Origin: Scylla paramamosain
Lineage: Eukaryota; Arthropoda; Malacostraca; Decapoda; Portunidae
DNA: 64,000 bases
Assembly: GCF_035594125.1 (NCBI RefSeq)
Contig: NC_087191.1
Coordinates: 5,254,467-5,318,466, forward strand
Direction of reading: 5' to 3'
Positions 50,430 to 64,000 of this stretch are shown in pieces (the first letter of the stretch is position 1; each line of letters opens with the position of its first letter). Below the pieces are notes generated by a model. The model made no database searches and was not told the origin of the DNA. It saw nothing but the letters and a program-made list of their open reading frames with translations. A program made the position numbers and the translations under genes.

Positions 50430-53205
50430 CAATAAACCTAGCTTTGACATTACTGAACGTTTTCCTTTGTGTCACACAGTACAAGGGAACAGTCAGCCTG
50501 CCCTCTAAAGACAAATCTCTTCTTTCACACAGAACTACAAGTACCTAATTACACACACACTCTTCACTCAAAATTCAAAACTATCATGGCCAACATCGGA
50601 GTCCCTATCTGGGGAGGGGACCACAAATGTCCCCAGGTCGGACTGCTCTTCTGGTATCGACCGTAAGTATCTTGTCACTCGCCTCACCTTTTTCTTCATT
50701 AACTTCTGCAACATTCGCTGTCTTAGATCTAATTTTAAATCTGTAGAACACCACCTCTCCTCTTCTAAACCTCATCTTCTTTTCCTCACTGAAACACAGG
50801 TGTCTGAGGCAGCTGAGAGTAGCCCTTTTTATGTTCCCTCCTACTTTCTTTATCCTCATTTTCAATCCAAAGCTGGGTGTTGCGTTTATGTGCGCAATGA
50901 CTTAACTTGCTCTTGTGCCCACGCTCTTGAATCTTCCGAGTATTCCACCATCTGGCTACGACTACAGAGTCACTCTAAAACTAAATTTTATGTGTGCCGT
51001 ATACCTCTCATCTAACTCCTCTGACTACAAGATATTCTTTGACTACTTAACTTCCAAAGTGGAAAACATTCTTTCTCTTCCCTTTTGCGATCTCCATTCT
51101 TGGAGACTTCAGTGCTCACCACCAGATTTGGCTTTCCTCTCCCTTCACTGACCATCCTGGTGGTCTAGCCTTCAACCTTGCTATACTCCATGACCTAAAG
51201 CAATTGGTGCAACACCCTACTCGTATTCCTGACCGTCTTGGAGATACACCCAACATTCTTGACCTTTTCGTAAGCATTAGTCCTTCATGCTTATGCGATG
51301 GGTTCCTCCGATCACAATCTCATATCTGTATCTTGTCCTATCACTCCAGTCTCACCTCAGGATTTCCCTCAGTGGAGGTGCCTCTGGCGTTTTACCTCTG
51401 CTAGTTGGGGGAGTTAAAGAGGTATTTTGCTGATTTTCCTTGGAATGATTACTGCTTCCGTGACAGACACCCGAGCGTATAGCAGAGGTGATAGTGTCTG
51501 ACATGGATGCGTATATTACTCACTCTTTTTTCTCGACCCAACCTTGGTTTAGTTTAACACAGCCTATTCTTGTGCTAGACATGATAGAGAGGTGGCCCAC
51601 AGAAGGTATTGAAGTTTTCCATCACCAGAATCTCATGCACTTTATATTTTTGCCTGGAACCACGCCAAATATGTTCTCCAACTAGCCAAAAATTCTTTCA
51701 TTAATAGAAAGTGTTAAAATCTTTTAAGATCAAACTCCCTTCGTGACCTTTGGCATGTAGCCAAAAATATCTCCAATAACTTTGTTTCGCTTTCTTTCCC
51801 TCCTTTATTTAAACCAGATGGCACCACTGCTATCACATCTATCTCTAAAGCTGAACTATTCGATTAAACCTTTGTTAAAAACGTTACCTTGAATGATTAA
51901 AGGATTGTTCCTCCCTCTCCTCTACGCTCTGACTACTTCATGGTACTTATTAAAATTTTTTTGCAATGATGTTTTCCATGCACTCGCTGACCTAAAGACT
52001 CGGAAGGCTTAAGGACCTGATGGGGTGCCTCCTATTGTTCTCCGAAACTGCGCCTCCGTGCTTGCACTTTACCTAGTCAAACTTTTTCAACTCTGTCAAC
52101 ATCTACCTTTCTTGCTGGAAGTTTGTCTACATTCAGCCTGTTCCTAAAAAGGGTGACCGTTCTAATCCCTCATACTACCGTCTTGTTGCTTTAATTTCCT
52201 GCCTATCTAAAGTTTTTGAATCTATCCTCAACAGGAAGATTCTTAAACATCTGTTGCTTCACAACCTTACGGGTTCGACAATCTGGTGATCTGGCTTTCC
52301 TTACTGAGTCTTGGTCATTTTCTTTTAGAGATTTTTTTGTGAAACTTTTTGCTGTTGCCTTGGATATATCAAAAACTTTTGATAGAGTCTGGCACAAAAC
52401 TTTGATTTCCAGACTACCCTCCTACGGCTTTTATCTTTCTCTCTGTAACTTCATCTCAAGTTCCCTTTCTGTCCGTTCTATTGCTGCTGTGGTAGTCACT
52501 GTTCTTCTCCTAAATCTAGTAACAGTGGTGTTCCTCAGGGTTCTGTCTTCTCACCCACTCTCTTCTCATTATTCATCAATGACCTTCTAAACCAAACTTT
52601 TTGTCCTATCCACGTCTTTTTTTTTTTCCACGTCTTTTCATAGACGTCCAACCCTTCAGAAAGTAAACATTTCACGTAGGGAAGCCACAGAACGCCTGAC
52701 TTTCTAAAGAACGCCTGATATTTCTAAAATTTCTGATAGGTGCAAAGCAAACTTGGTATTGTTCAATGCTTCAAAAACTCAGTTCCTCCATCTATCAAGT
52801 CGACACAAACCTCCAGACAATTAGCCCCTCTTATTCAGTGACACTCAGCTGTCCCCCTCTTCTACAGTGGACATCCTCGGTCTGTCCTTTACTTATAATC
52901 TGAGACGTCTCCGCCAGTTTCTCTCACTCTCCCACCTGTTAATTCTGTATAGGGGCCTTATCCGTTCATGTATGGAGTATGCTTCACATGTTTTTTGGGG
53001 GGGGGGTTCCACTCATACCGCTCTTCTAGACAGGGTGGAATCAAAAGCTTTTCGTCTCATCAACTCCTCTCCTCTAACTGACTGTCTTCAGCTTCTCTCT
53101 CATCGCCGCAATGTTGCATCTCTAGCTGTCTTCTACCGCTATTTTCATGCTAACTGCTCTTCTGATCTTGCTAACTGCATGCCTCCCCTCCTCCCACGGC
53201 CTCAC
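50430..53205 (+). mobile_element. Jockey-type LINE copy J13, decayed, 3' end missing
   Basis: Starts in the 5' UTR directly after an (AT)n array, with an ATG near 50586 ([12 protein letters not shown]). The endonuclease ([37 protein letters not shown]) and RT ([35 protein letters not shown]) are broken by many frameshifts. The YADD segment near 52610 is replaced by a T run. It stops at 53205 inside the C-terminus (CMPPLLPRPHC), where J14 begins. Confidence 0.88.
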
Positions 53206-54595
53206 TGCTGTTCTATTGCCTTAACTTCCTGGCTATCTAAAGTTTTTTAATCCATCCTCAACAAAAAGATTCTTAAATATCTATCACTTCACAAGCTTCT
53301 ATCTGATCGCCAGTATGGGTTCCGCCAAAGCCGCTCTACTGGTGATCTGGTTTTCTTTACTGAGTCTTGGTCATCCTCCTTTAGAGATTTTGATGAAACT
53401 TTTGCTGTTGCCTAAGACATCAAAATCTTTTCATAGTGTGAGGCGCAAAGCTTTGATTTCCAAACTACCCCTCAGTGGCTTCTATTCTTCTCTCTGTAAC
53501 TTCATCTCAAGTTTCCTTTCTGACCGTTCTGTTGCTGCTGTGGTAGATAGACACTATTCTTCTCCTAAATCTATTTACAGTGGTGTTCCTCAGGGTTCTG
53601 TCCTATCACCCACTCTCTTCCTATTATTCGTCAGTTATCTTCTAAACCAAACTTCTTGTCCTATCCATTGCTACGCTGATTATACCTGTCTGCAATTTTC
53701 CACATCTTTTCCTAGATGTCCAACCTTCAGTCAGTAAGCAGATTACGCACGGAAGCCGCAGAACGCCTGCTTTCTGATCTCTCTAAAATTTATGATTGGG
53801 GCAGAGCAAACTTGGTATTGTTCAATGAGTCAAAAACTCTATTTATCCATCTATCAATTCGACAGAACCTTCTAGACAACTATCCCCTCTTCTTTAATGA
53901 CATTCAACTGTCCCCCTCTTCTACTTTGAACATAATTTGTTCTTTTCTTATAATCTAAACTCGAAGCTTCACATCTCTAGCAAAAACAACTTCTAGGAAG
54001 TTCGGTGTTCTGAGACGTCTCTACCAGTTTTTTTTCCATCTCCCCAGCTGCTAATTCTGTACAGGGGCCTTATTTGTCATGTTTGGAGTATGCTTCACAT
54101 GTTTTGAGGATTCTACTCATACCGCTCTTTTAGACAAGGTAGAATCTAAAGCTTTTCGTCTCATCAACTCCTCTCCTCTAACGGATTGTGTTCAGCCTCT
54201 TTCTCATCGCCGCAATGTTGCATCTCTAGCTATCTTCTGCCGCTATTTTCATGCTAACTGTTCTTCTGATCTTGCTAACTGTATGCCTCCCCTCCTCCAG
54301 TGGCCTCACTGTACAAGACTTTCGTTTTTCTCTCATCCCTATCCTGTACACCTAATGTAGGAGTTAACCACTATTCTCATTCATTCATCCCTTTCTCTGG
54401 TAAACTCTGGGACTCCCTGCCTGCTTCTGTATTTGCTTCTTCCTATGACTTAAATTCCTTCAAGAGGGAGATTTCTAGACACTTTTTCTTCAATTTTTGA
54501 CTTCCGCTTCGGGGACTGGCATCTCAGTGAGCTTTTTTTTTTTTTTACCATTGGATATATTCAAGGGACAGCTTTGGCTGGTGTCCCTCCTACAT
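53206..54595 (+). mobile_element. Jockey-type LINE fragment J14, joined head to tail to J13
   Basis: Begins in the RT N-terminus (SIALTSWLSKVF) and runs to the 3' end near 54592 (CTCCTACATAAG). Palm motifs are [18 protein letters not shown] and CYADYTCLQF, where the second catalytic Asp of YADD is Tyr. The C-terminus ends FIPFSGKLWDSLPASVFA, then RHFFFNF at 54500. Several frameshifts. Confidence 0.88.
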
Positions 54596-54598
54596 AAG

Positions 54599-55520
<922 letters not shown>

Positions 55521-55589
55521 GCATACATACATAGGCAGATAGTTAAGTCCTTTGGAACAAGCCTATGCACGTGTGTAAGGCGAGGCAAA

Positions 55590-56463
55590 CGGCTCTAAAT
55601 CCGAGTGGGGTCATGTAATTAGTGGGGTGCCACAAGGATCAGTATTAGGGCCATTGTTATTTCTAATATATATATCAATGACCTGGATAGTGGGATTAGT
55701 AGTGATATTAGTAAATTTGGGGACACAAAGATAGACAGATTAATCAGGTCAGAATCGGATGCCATCGCCTTGCAGGCAGATTTAGGTATGATGAATGAAT
55801 GGACGGACAGATGGCAACTGCAATTTAATATCAACAAATGCAAAGTACTTAGCGTATGTAGAGGAAACCCACACATTAGGTACACATTAAACAATGAAAC
55901 TGGTAGGTACAGGGTACGAGAAAGATTTAGGAGTTATAGTTAGCTCTGAACTCCGTGTAGGAAAGCAATGCATAGAGGCCAGTTATACTTGGCGCTGGTC
56001 AGACCTCATCTAGACTATGCTGTGCAGTTCTGGTCCACACATTACAGGAAAGATATGAAGCTGTTAAATCTACATTCTTTAGAGAGACATGGGTTAAGAG
56101 GGGACCTGATAGAAATCTTTAAGTGGTATAAGGGTTATAACAAGGGGGATGTGAGCAAAATTCTTAGGATCAATAACCAGGATAGAACAAGAAATAACAG
56201 GTTCAAGCTTGAAAAAAATTAGGTTTAGGAAGGAGATAGGAAGAAATTGGTTCTCAAATAGAGTGGTAAATGAATGGAAATGACTCAGTATTCATGTTGT
56301 TAGTGCAAGGGCATCAGGAAGCTTTAAGAGAAGATTAGACGGGTTTATCGATGGAGATAATAGATGGAAATAAGTAGGTATATTTCATACAGGGACTGCC
56401 ATGTGTAAGCCTGGTCGCTTCCTGCAGCTTCCCTTACTTCTTATGTTTTTATGTTCTTATGTA
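55590..56463 (+). mobile_element. CR1/L2-like LINE fragment with internal deletions
   Basis: Aligns by eye with 61022-62050. It begins CGGCTCTAAATCCGAGTGG. Compared with that copy it lacks two internal blocks, near 55979 (about 75 bp) and near 56062 (about 90 bp), and carries small indels (for example in the FADD region near 55718). It retains WTDRWQLQFNINKCKVLSV, VRPHLDYAVQFWS and FKWYKGYNKGDVSKI. The tail is TTCTTATG-type repeats at about 56440-56463. Inactive. Confidence 0.85.
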
Positions 56464-56468
56464 CTTAC

Positions 56469-56519
56469 TATGACCAGCCCTATGCGGAGACAAGGCAGAA
56501 CTGTCCCGGCAGCCGTCAT
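56469..56519 (-). CDS. Candidate first coding exon of the receptor gene
   Basis: The minus strand has ATG at 56519 followed by MTAAGTVLPCLRIGLVI and a consensus donor ATA|GTAAGT. 17 codons, phase 0 out, mildly hydrophobic like part of a signal peptide. It could be exon 1 of the receptor, but there is no link to the exon at 50303 except compatible phase and strand. A LINE 3' tail lies 6 bp inside the presumed intron. Confidence 0.2.
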
Positions 56520-56655
56520 GTCTCCAGCTCCTCTACTGCCTATCTGTGCAGTCACTCACGCGCCGTAACTGTCATCGGAATGTTCGGTCCCATTCTGCGC
56601 TAAAGAAGATGATCTTTAAATATTTAGTATGTGGATGTATAGAGTGCGTCATATG

Positions 56656-57019
<364 letters not shown>

Positions 57020-57311
57020 AACCCCATGATCAAATACACGCACCAAGAGTATGGAAACTGGTCGCCAAAGTACTTGAAACGGCATTAACATGGTGATAAA
57101 TACATTTAAATAACTTAACTCTATCAAAGGTCAGTATTCAATTAACATTTTTCAGCATCAAAAAGAAGCGTATAGTGTTGTAACTCATGAATTCCCCAGG
57201 TTCTTAATCAAAGTTCTTCGAAAATCCCAAAATGTTACGCTGATTGCTTCCGAATTACTACTTGTAACGTGAGGTTGAGGGTAAAAAAAAATGTATTTTG
57301 TCTTTTCTTTG

Positions 57312-57653
<342 letters not shown>

Positions 57654-57881
57654 GACACCTGCCGAAACGATAATTACTCCCAGTGAGGTCTAAAGCACTG
57701 TTCAGGGGGTGCTGTGAACTTATCATTAAACCCAGCTGTGACCTCACTGAACGTTTCCCTTTGTGTCTCACAACACAAGGGGGTAGTCACAGCCTGCCCT
57801 CTAAAGACAACTCTCTTCCTCCACACAAAACTACAAGCACCTAATAACACACACACCCTTCACTCAAAAAATTTTAAAATC

Positions 57882-59181
57882 ATGGCGACTCCTACACCAG
57901 CCTCGGAGTCCCCATCTGGGGAGGGGACCATAAATGTCCCCAGGTCGGACTGCCTTTCCGTCGACGACCCTAAGTGTCTTGACACCCCCCTCAACTTTTT
58001 CTTCATTAACTTCTGCAACATTCGCGGTCTAAGATCTAATTTTCAATCTGTAGAACACCACCTCTCCTCTTCTAAACCTCATCTTCTTTTCCTCACTGAA
58101 ACTCAGGTGTCTGAGGCAACTGACAGTAGCCCCTTTTCTGTTCCCTCCTACTTTCTCTATCCTCATTTTCGATCCAAAGCTGGATGCTGCATTTATGTGC
58201 GCAATGACTTAACCTGCTCTCGTGCCCACGCTCTTGAATCTTCCGAGTTTTCCACCATCTGGCTACGACTACAGAGTCATTCTCATACTAAATTTATCTG
58301 TGCTGTATACCTCTCTCCTAACTCCTCTGACTATAAGAAATTCTTTGACTACTTAACTTCCAAAGTGGAGCACATTCTGACCCTCTTCCCTTTTGCAGAG
58401 ATCTCCATTCTTGGAGACTTCAATGTTCACCACCAGCTTTGGCTTTCCTCTCCCTTCACTGACCATCCTGGTAAACTAGCCTACAACTTTGCTATCCTCC
58501 ATGACCTAGAGAAATTGGTGCAACACCCTACTCGTATTCCTGACCGTCTTGGAGATACGCCCAACATTCTTGACCTTTTCCTGACCTCTAATCCTTCTGC
58601 TTATGCTGTCACCCTTTCTTCTCCGTTGGGCTCCTCCGATCACAATCTCATATCTTTATCTTGTCCTATCACTCCAATCTCTCCTCAGGATCCCCCTAAG
58701 CGAAGGTGCCTCTGGCGTTTTGCCTCTGCTAGTTGGGGGGACCTGAGGCGGTATTTTGCTGATTTTCCTTGGAATGACTACTGCTTCCGTGTCAGAGACC
58801 CGTCTTTGTGTGCTGAGCGCATAACAGAGGTGATATTGTCTGGCATGGAGGCGTACATTCCTCACTCTTTTTCTCGTCCTAAACCTTCTAAACCTTGGTT
58901 TAACACAGCTTGTTCTCGTGCTATACATGATAGAGAGGTGGCCCAGAAAAGGTACTTAAGCCTTCCTTCACCAGAATCTCATGCACTTTATATTTCTGTC
59001 CGGAGCCATGCCAAGTCTGTTCTCCAACTAGCCAAAAACTCCTTCATTAACAGAAAATGTCAAAACCTTTCAAGATCTAACTCCCCTCGTGATTTCTGGC
59101 ATCTAGCCAAAAATATCTCCAATAACTTTGCTTCTTCTTCTTTCCCTCCTCTACTTCAACCAGATGGCACCACTGCTATCA
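57882..59181 (+). pseudogene. LINE endonuclease and linker (J15)
   Basis: 433 codons open from [18 protein letters not shown] endonuclease blocks: [60 protein letters not shown] and [12 protein letters not shown]. The linker has [20 protein letters not shown] and [20 protein letters not shown]. All catalytic positions known for APE-type LINE endonucleases appear intact. The frame continues to 59282 in a wrong register after the deletion. It would nick target DNA if translated from a complete element. Confidence 0.87.
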
Positions 59182-59227
59182 CGATTCTGGGCTTGTTCCT
59201 CCCTCTCCTCCACCCTCTGACTACTTC

Positions 59228-60572
<1,345 letters not shown>

Positions 60573-60776
60573 TTCTATCTATTTACCTATTTAGTTTTTA
60601 TAAATTGTACTAAGATGTTGCTGCCTTTGAGGACTTAGCGAGAGAGTTAGACTCTTAATTTTACAATATAAGTAAGGCTACTGATATAACATTATCGACT
60701 AATAATGCACATAAAGTGATTAGATGTGTATTTATTTTCTTCAGTAGCAGCATGACCATATGTATGTGTCATGTGT

Positions 60777-62050
60777 CACAGCATGGCTTCACGAAGGGGA
60801 AGTCTTGCCTGACAAACTTGTTAAGTTTTTACAGTAAGGTGTACGAGGCAGTAGATAATGGAGATAGTTATGATATCTTATATCTGGACTTTAGTAAAGC
60901 ATTCGACAAGGTGCCCCATCAAAGGCTCCTGAGAAAGGTTAGGGCGCACGGGATAGATGGGAAGGTGTTAGGTTGGATAGGGTCATGGCTTGGTAACAGG
61001 CGACAGAGAGTGCTAATAAACGGCTCGAAATCCGAGTGGGGTCATGTCATTAGTGGGGTGCCACAGGGATCAGTATTAGGGCCATTATTATTTCTAATAT
61101 ATATCAATGACTTGGATAGTGGAATTAATAGCGATGTTAGTAAATTTGCGGATGACACAAAGATAGGTAGATTAATTAGGTCAGAAGCGGATGCCATCGC
61201 CTTGCAGACAGACTTAGATAGAATGAATGAATGGACGGATAGATGGCAAATGCAATTTAATATCAATAAATGCAAAGTGCTTAGCGTAGGTAGAGGAAAC
61301 CCACACAATAGGTACACATTAAACACCCAAACTCTGGTAGGTACAGGGTACGAGAAAGATTTAGGAGTTATAGTTAGCTCTGAACTCCGTCTAGGGAAAC
61401 AATGCATAGAAGCCAGAAACAAGGCAAATAGGGTACTAGGATTCATTTTTAGGAGTGTTAAAAGTAGAAGGCCGGAGGTAATATTAAAGTTATACTTGGC
61501 GCTGGTCAGACCTCATCTAGACTACGCTGTGCAGTTCTGGTCCCCACATTACAGGAAAGATATAGGTCTATTAGAATCAGTACAGAGGAGAATGACTAAA
61601 AGGATACAGGGGATGAGGAGTATTCCTTACGAAGCGAGGCTGAAGCGGTTAAATTTACATTCTCTAGAGAGACGTAGGTTAAGAGGGGACCTGATAGAGG
61701 TCTTTAAGTGGTATAAGGGTTATAACAAGGGAGATATAAGCAAAATTCTTAGGATCAGCAACCAGGGTAGAACAAGAAATAACGGGTTCAAGCTTGAAAA
61801 ATTTAGGTTTAGGAAGGAGATAGGAAAAAATTGGTTCTCGAATAGAGTGGTAGATGAGTGGAACGGACTCAGTAATCATGTAGTTAGTGCTAGGACACTA
61901 GAGAGCTTTAAGAGAAGATTAGACAAGTTTATGGATGGGGATGATAGGTGGAAATAGGTAGGAGTGTTTCATACAGGGACTGCCACGTGTAAGCCTGGTC
62001 GCTTCTTGCAGCTTCCCTTATTTCTTATGTTCTTATGTTCTTATGTTTAT
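60777..62050 (+). mobile_element. CR1/L2-like LINE, 5'-truncated, RT intact
   Basis: The element starts inside the RT (QHGFTKGKSCLTNLLSFYSK near 60779) and runs through the stop at 61957, then a short 3' UTR (CAGGGACTGCCACGTGTAAG) to a repeated TTCTTATG tail at about 62020-62048. The endonuclease and any ORF1 are missing. An octamer-like tail and this RT style fit the CR1/L2 group. The copy at 55.6-56.5 kb is a relative. Confidence 0.85.
60779..61957 (+). CDS. LINE reverse transcriptase (CR1/L2-like), open frame
   Basis: 392 codons of element sequence without a stop; a chance upstream frame extends it to 60716. Palm motifs: LYLDFSKAFDKVPHQRLL (first Asp), [31 protein letters not shown] (FADD at about 61145-61156). 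Then WTDRWQMQFNINKCKVLSVG, YEKDLGVIVSSELRL, LVRPHLDYAVQFWSPHYRKD, VQRRMTKRIQG, and a C-terminus LERRRLRGDLIEVFKWYKGY ending FMDGDDRWK. Intactness suggests recent insertion. Without endonuclease it should depend on other copies. Confidence 0.85.
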   Translation, partial: QHGFTKGKSCLTNLLSFYSKVYEAVDNGDSYDILYLDFSKAFDKVPHQRLLRKVRAHGIDGKVLGWIGSWLGNRRQRVLINGSKSEWGHVISGVPQGSVLGPLLFLIYINDLDSGINSDVSKFADDTKIGRLIRSEADAIALQTDLDRMNEWTDRWQMQFNINKCKVLSVGRGNPHNRYTLNTQTLVGTGYEKDLGVIVSSELRLGKQCIEARNKANRVLGFIFRSVKSRRPEVILKLYLALVRPHLDYAVQFWSPHYRKDIGLLESVQRRMTKRIQGMRSIPYEARLKRLNLHSLERRRLRGDLIEVFKWYKGYNKGDISKILRISNQGRTRNNGFKLEKFRFRKEIGKNWFSNRVVDEWNGLSNHVVSARTLESFKRRLDKFMDGDDRWK

Positions 62051-62205
62051 AGGTAAATACCGGGTGTGGACGTGCACGGGTACCTTGATAAATAATCATA
62101 TATCATAATATATAATTATATTTGTGAGCCTCTATCTCTTTGTAATGTATTTTGGCATATATATATTTTTTTCTATAAGAAGGCTTTCTCTCGTTTTATT
62201 TATGC

Positions 62206-62332
<127 letters not shown>

Positions 62333-62479
62333 GTTCTGATTAATTTATTACACCCAAAGATCTTGTACATATGCAAATAGCAAACGCATTTAAAAATTAA
62401 AATTACAAATGAAAATTACCACCCACCAAATGTGGATGATGAGTAATTATTAAATCTAAAGTGTCCCATAAGAAAAGGT

Positions 62480-64000
62480 GTTAGCAAATTTCAACAAATG
62501 GAAGTCCTGCGGTATTAGATCTGTTACAAATGGACATTCTAATAATCTTCAATATTGTTAGCATTAGGAGCGTCGCACAGCTTACAGGAGAAGCAAGGCG
62601 TATCTGCCTCCTTGGCCACTTTGCCTCACTCGCCGTTATTCCAGCCTGAGGCCTGAGGCACACACCGCGTTGTGTCGGCCAACATCAGTCCCTTGCGACG
62701 ACACTTATGAGGATATGGGAGGAAGTGTTCGTGATGCTGGATGGACGCACTGATGGCCCTTTCACCATCGCGACGATGGCGAGTGGGGGAGCGAGCGGCT
62801 TGGCATACCAGTTTCTTGTACCATGAGAGGCAGCAGTGTCACTAGCAGCTGGCGTGTCCAGGTCACAGCTAACTCCAGGGAGGCGGTCAGCTGTGTCGTT
62901 GGCCAGAAGTCCGATGTGTGACGGAATCCACACGCAGTGAATCGTCAGTGAGCAATAGTGAGCTGTAGCAAGGTGGCGAAGAGCGTATATCACCAGGTGT
63001 TGGGATGCAGACCTGGGAGAGGAGAGGGCACGGAGAGGTGACTGTGAGTCGCAGATGATCAAGCTGTTGCTTTTTGTCCGCGTCAGCAAACCAACTGCAT
63101 CCAGGAGCACACAATACGTGGAACTTGAAGAACAGGGGAGCTTACCTCCCACCTTTTCCTTGGGGGATGTGGGGTGAGGGGCTTCAGACTCGGAGAGAAC
63201 ACAGTACAACTAGCATTGCCATCGCCCTGTAGGGAACTGTCGGTGTATAGGTGGTGGGCCAGACGGAGAGACGAGCACAATCTGGCGATAGTCTACAAGG
63301 CTCATTGTTTTCGGAGCTGAGGTAGGTCAGAGGTGGTGGCTGGAGTGTAGGAGACTGGCGGCACGGGGATCCGCCAGGGTAAGGGGCGGTGGTCCACATC
63401 CTCCGCCATGATGGTGATGTTGAGTCCCAAAACATCGTGGAAGCGGTGCTAACTAGTGTGCGGCCAGTAGTAGGGAGACAGGCAAGGATGATGTAAACAC
63501 TTGATGCTGAAACATTTGACTATATTCTGTCAACAAGTGGCGAAAGCATATTGCATGTTTACAATCTTGGTGGAGACAGGGCAGCCCAGGATGAGTTTCA
63601 TTGCTTGAATCTGAAATCTTTCAAGAGGCTGTAAAGTTGCTCTTGAGAGTTGACAAAGCACAGTCCACCACTGATCGAAGGAACGGAATGTAAATGGTAC
63701 TGGCGATGGGGATGGACACTTCAGCAAAATAGCTATTCAGCCACTTGAGCGGAATCAGGCGTCGTTGCAGCTAGGTGATCCGTACTGGCGCTCCCAAAGT
63801 AAACATATTGCGTGGACAGAGATATGATGTTACCCATGATGAATTCTTACTAGATGGGGGGAGAAGATTTGAGTCCATATGAGGAGGCTGACACATAGGT
63901 AGTGAAGGTAGCGTTGCAAATCTTAAGGGGGAAATTGACTGAACGCATATATCATCTGCATAGCAAGTGATGGTTGTTTCGGTGACCTCAGGAGTAGGGA
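62480..64000 (-). mobile_element. RNase H-bearing LINE, 3' half, runs off the right edge
   Basis: Minus-strand decayed ORF2. The RT active site TCYADDI is at about 63972-63950. The thumb part includes FRSVVDCALSTL-like sequence and LQPLERFQIQAMKLILGCPV (63650-63580). The RNase H domain follows in two frames: LYTDSSLQGDGNASCTVF (first Asp, near 63241), then SSTYCVLLDAVGLLTRTKSN, IICDSQSPLRALSSPRSASQ and VWIPSHIGLLANDTADRL (62930-62890). The usual RNase H Glu in the TxxELL helix appears as Val. This layout occurs in I/R1-like LINE groups. Multiple frameshifts; inactive. Confidence 0.7.

Overview
Nuclear DNA of an arthropod, most likely a decapod crustacean and perhaps a brachyuran crab. The reasons are the very high load of dinucleotide microsatellites (many (AT)n arrays of 80-370 bp), many copies of one jockey-type LINE, and a split gene of the variant ionotropic receptor (IR) family with the TVYRSNLKAML third-membrane-segment motif that I associate with decapod IRs. 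The taxonomic call rests on family knowledge, not on a search.

The main host gene is easy to miss. Six short minus-strand exons (50303-50203, 39571-39481, 16572-16414, 13557-13478, 7891-7645, 1916-1761) have AG/GT splice borders and compatible phases. Joined, they give 834 nt (278 codons) without a stop. In order they encode the start of the ligand-binding domain, S1 with its ligand-contacting Arg, TM1, the pore/TM2 region with TM3 and early S2, and more of S2. The gene runs right to left. Its 5' exons lie above 50.3 kb, where I have only weak candidates, and its 3' exons lie to the left of the window. Nearly everything between 1.9 and 50.2 kb is therefore intron.

The introns are filled with mobile DNA. 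At least 15 pieces of one jockey-type LINE (J1-J15) are present. Two pieces share the same 5' end, giving a full length of about 3.3 kb with a single endonuclease+RT ORF and no ORF1. Other elements are two Rex1/Babar-like LINE fragments, a second jockey-like LINE with a CCHC ORF1 remnant, a Penelope-like RT, two oppositely oriented copies of a Gypsy-type LTR element with a coiled-coil/SCAN-like gag, a separate integrase relic, a tRNA-derived SINE, a possible hAT end, and two long palindromes.

Right of 50.3 kb: jockey pieces J13-J15, a 5'-truncated CR1/L2-like LINE with an unbroken RT ORF (60.8-62.05 kb), a deleted relative of it (55.6-56.5 kb), and the 3' half of a LINE with an RNase H domain running off the right edge.

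Structural points: many LINE breakpoints coincide with (AT)n arrays; three sites are inverted (fold-back) LINE junctions; one Rex1-like copy sits cleanly inside a jockey copy; repeats lie within about 5-31 nt of splice sites at five of the six IR exons.
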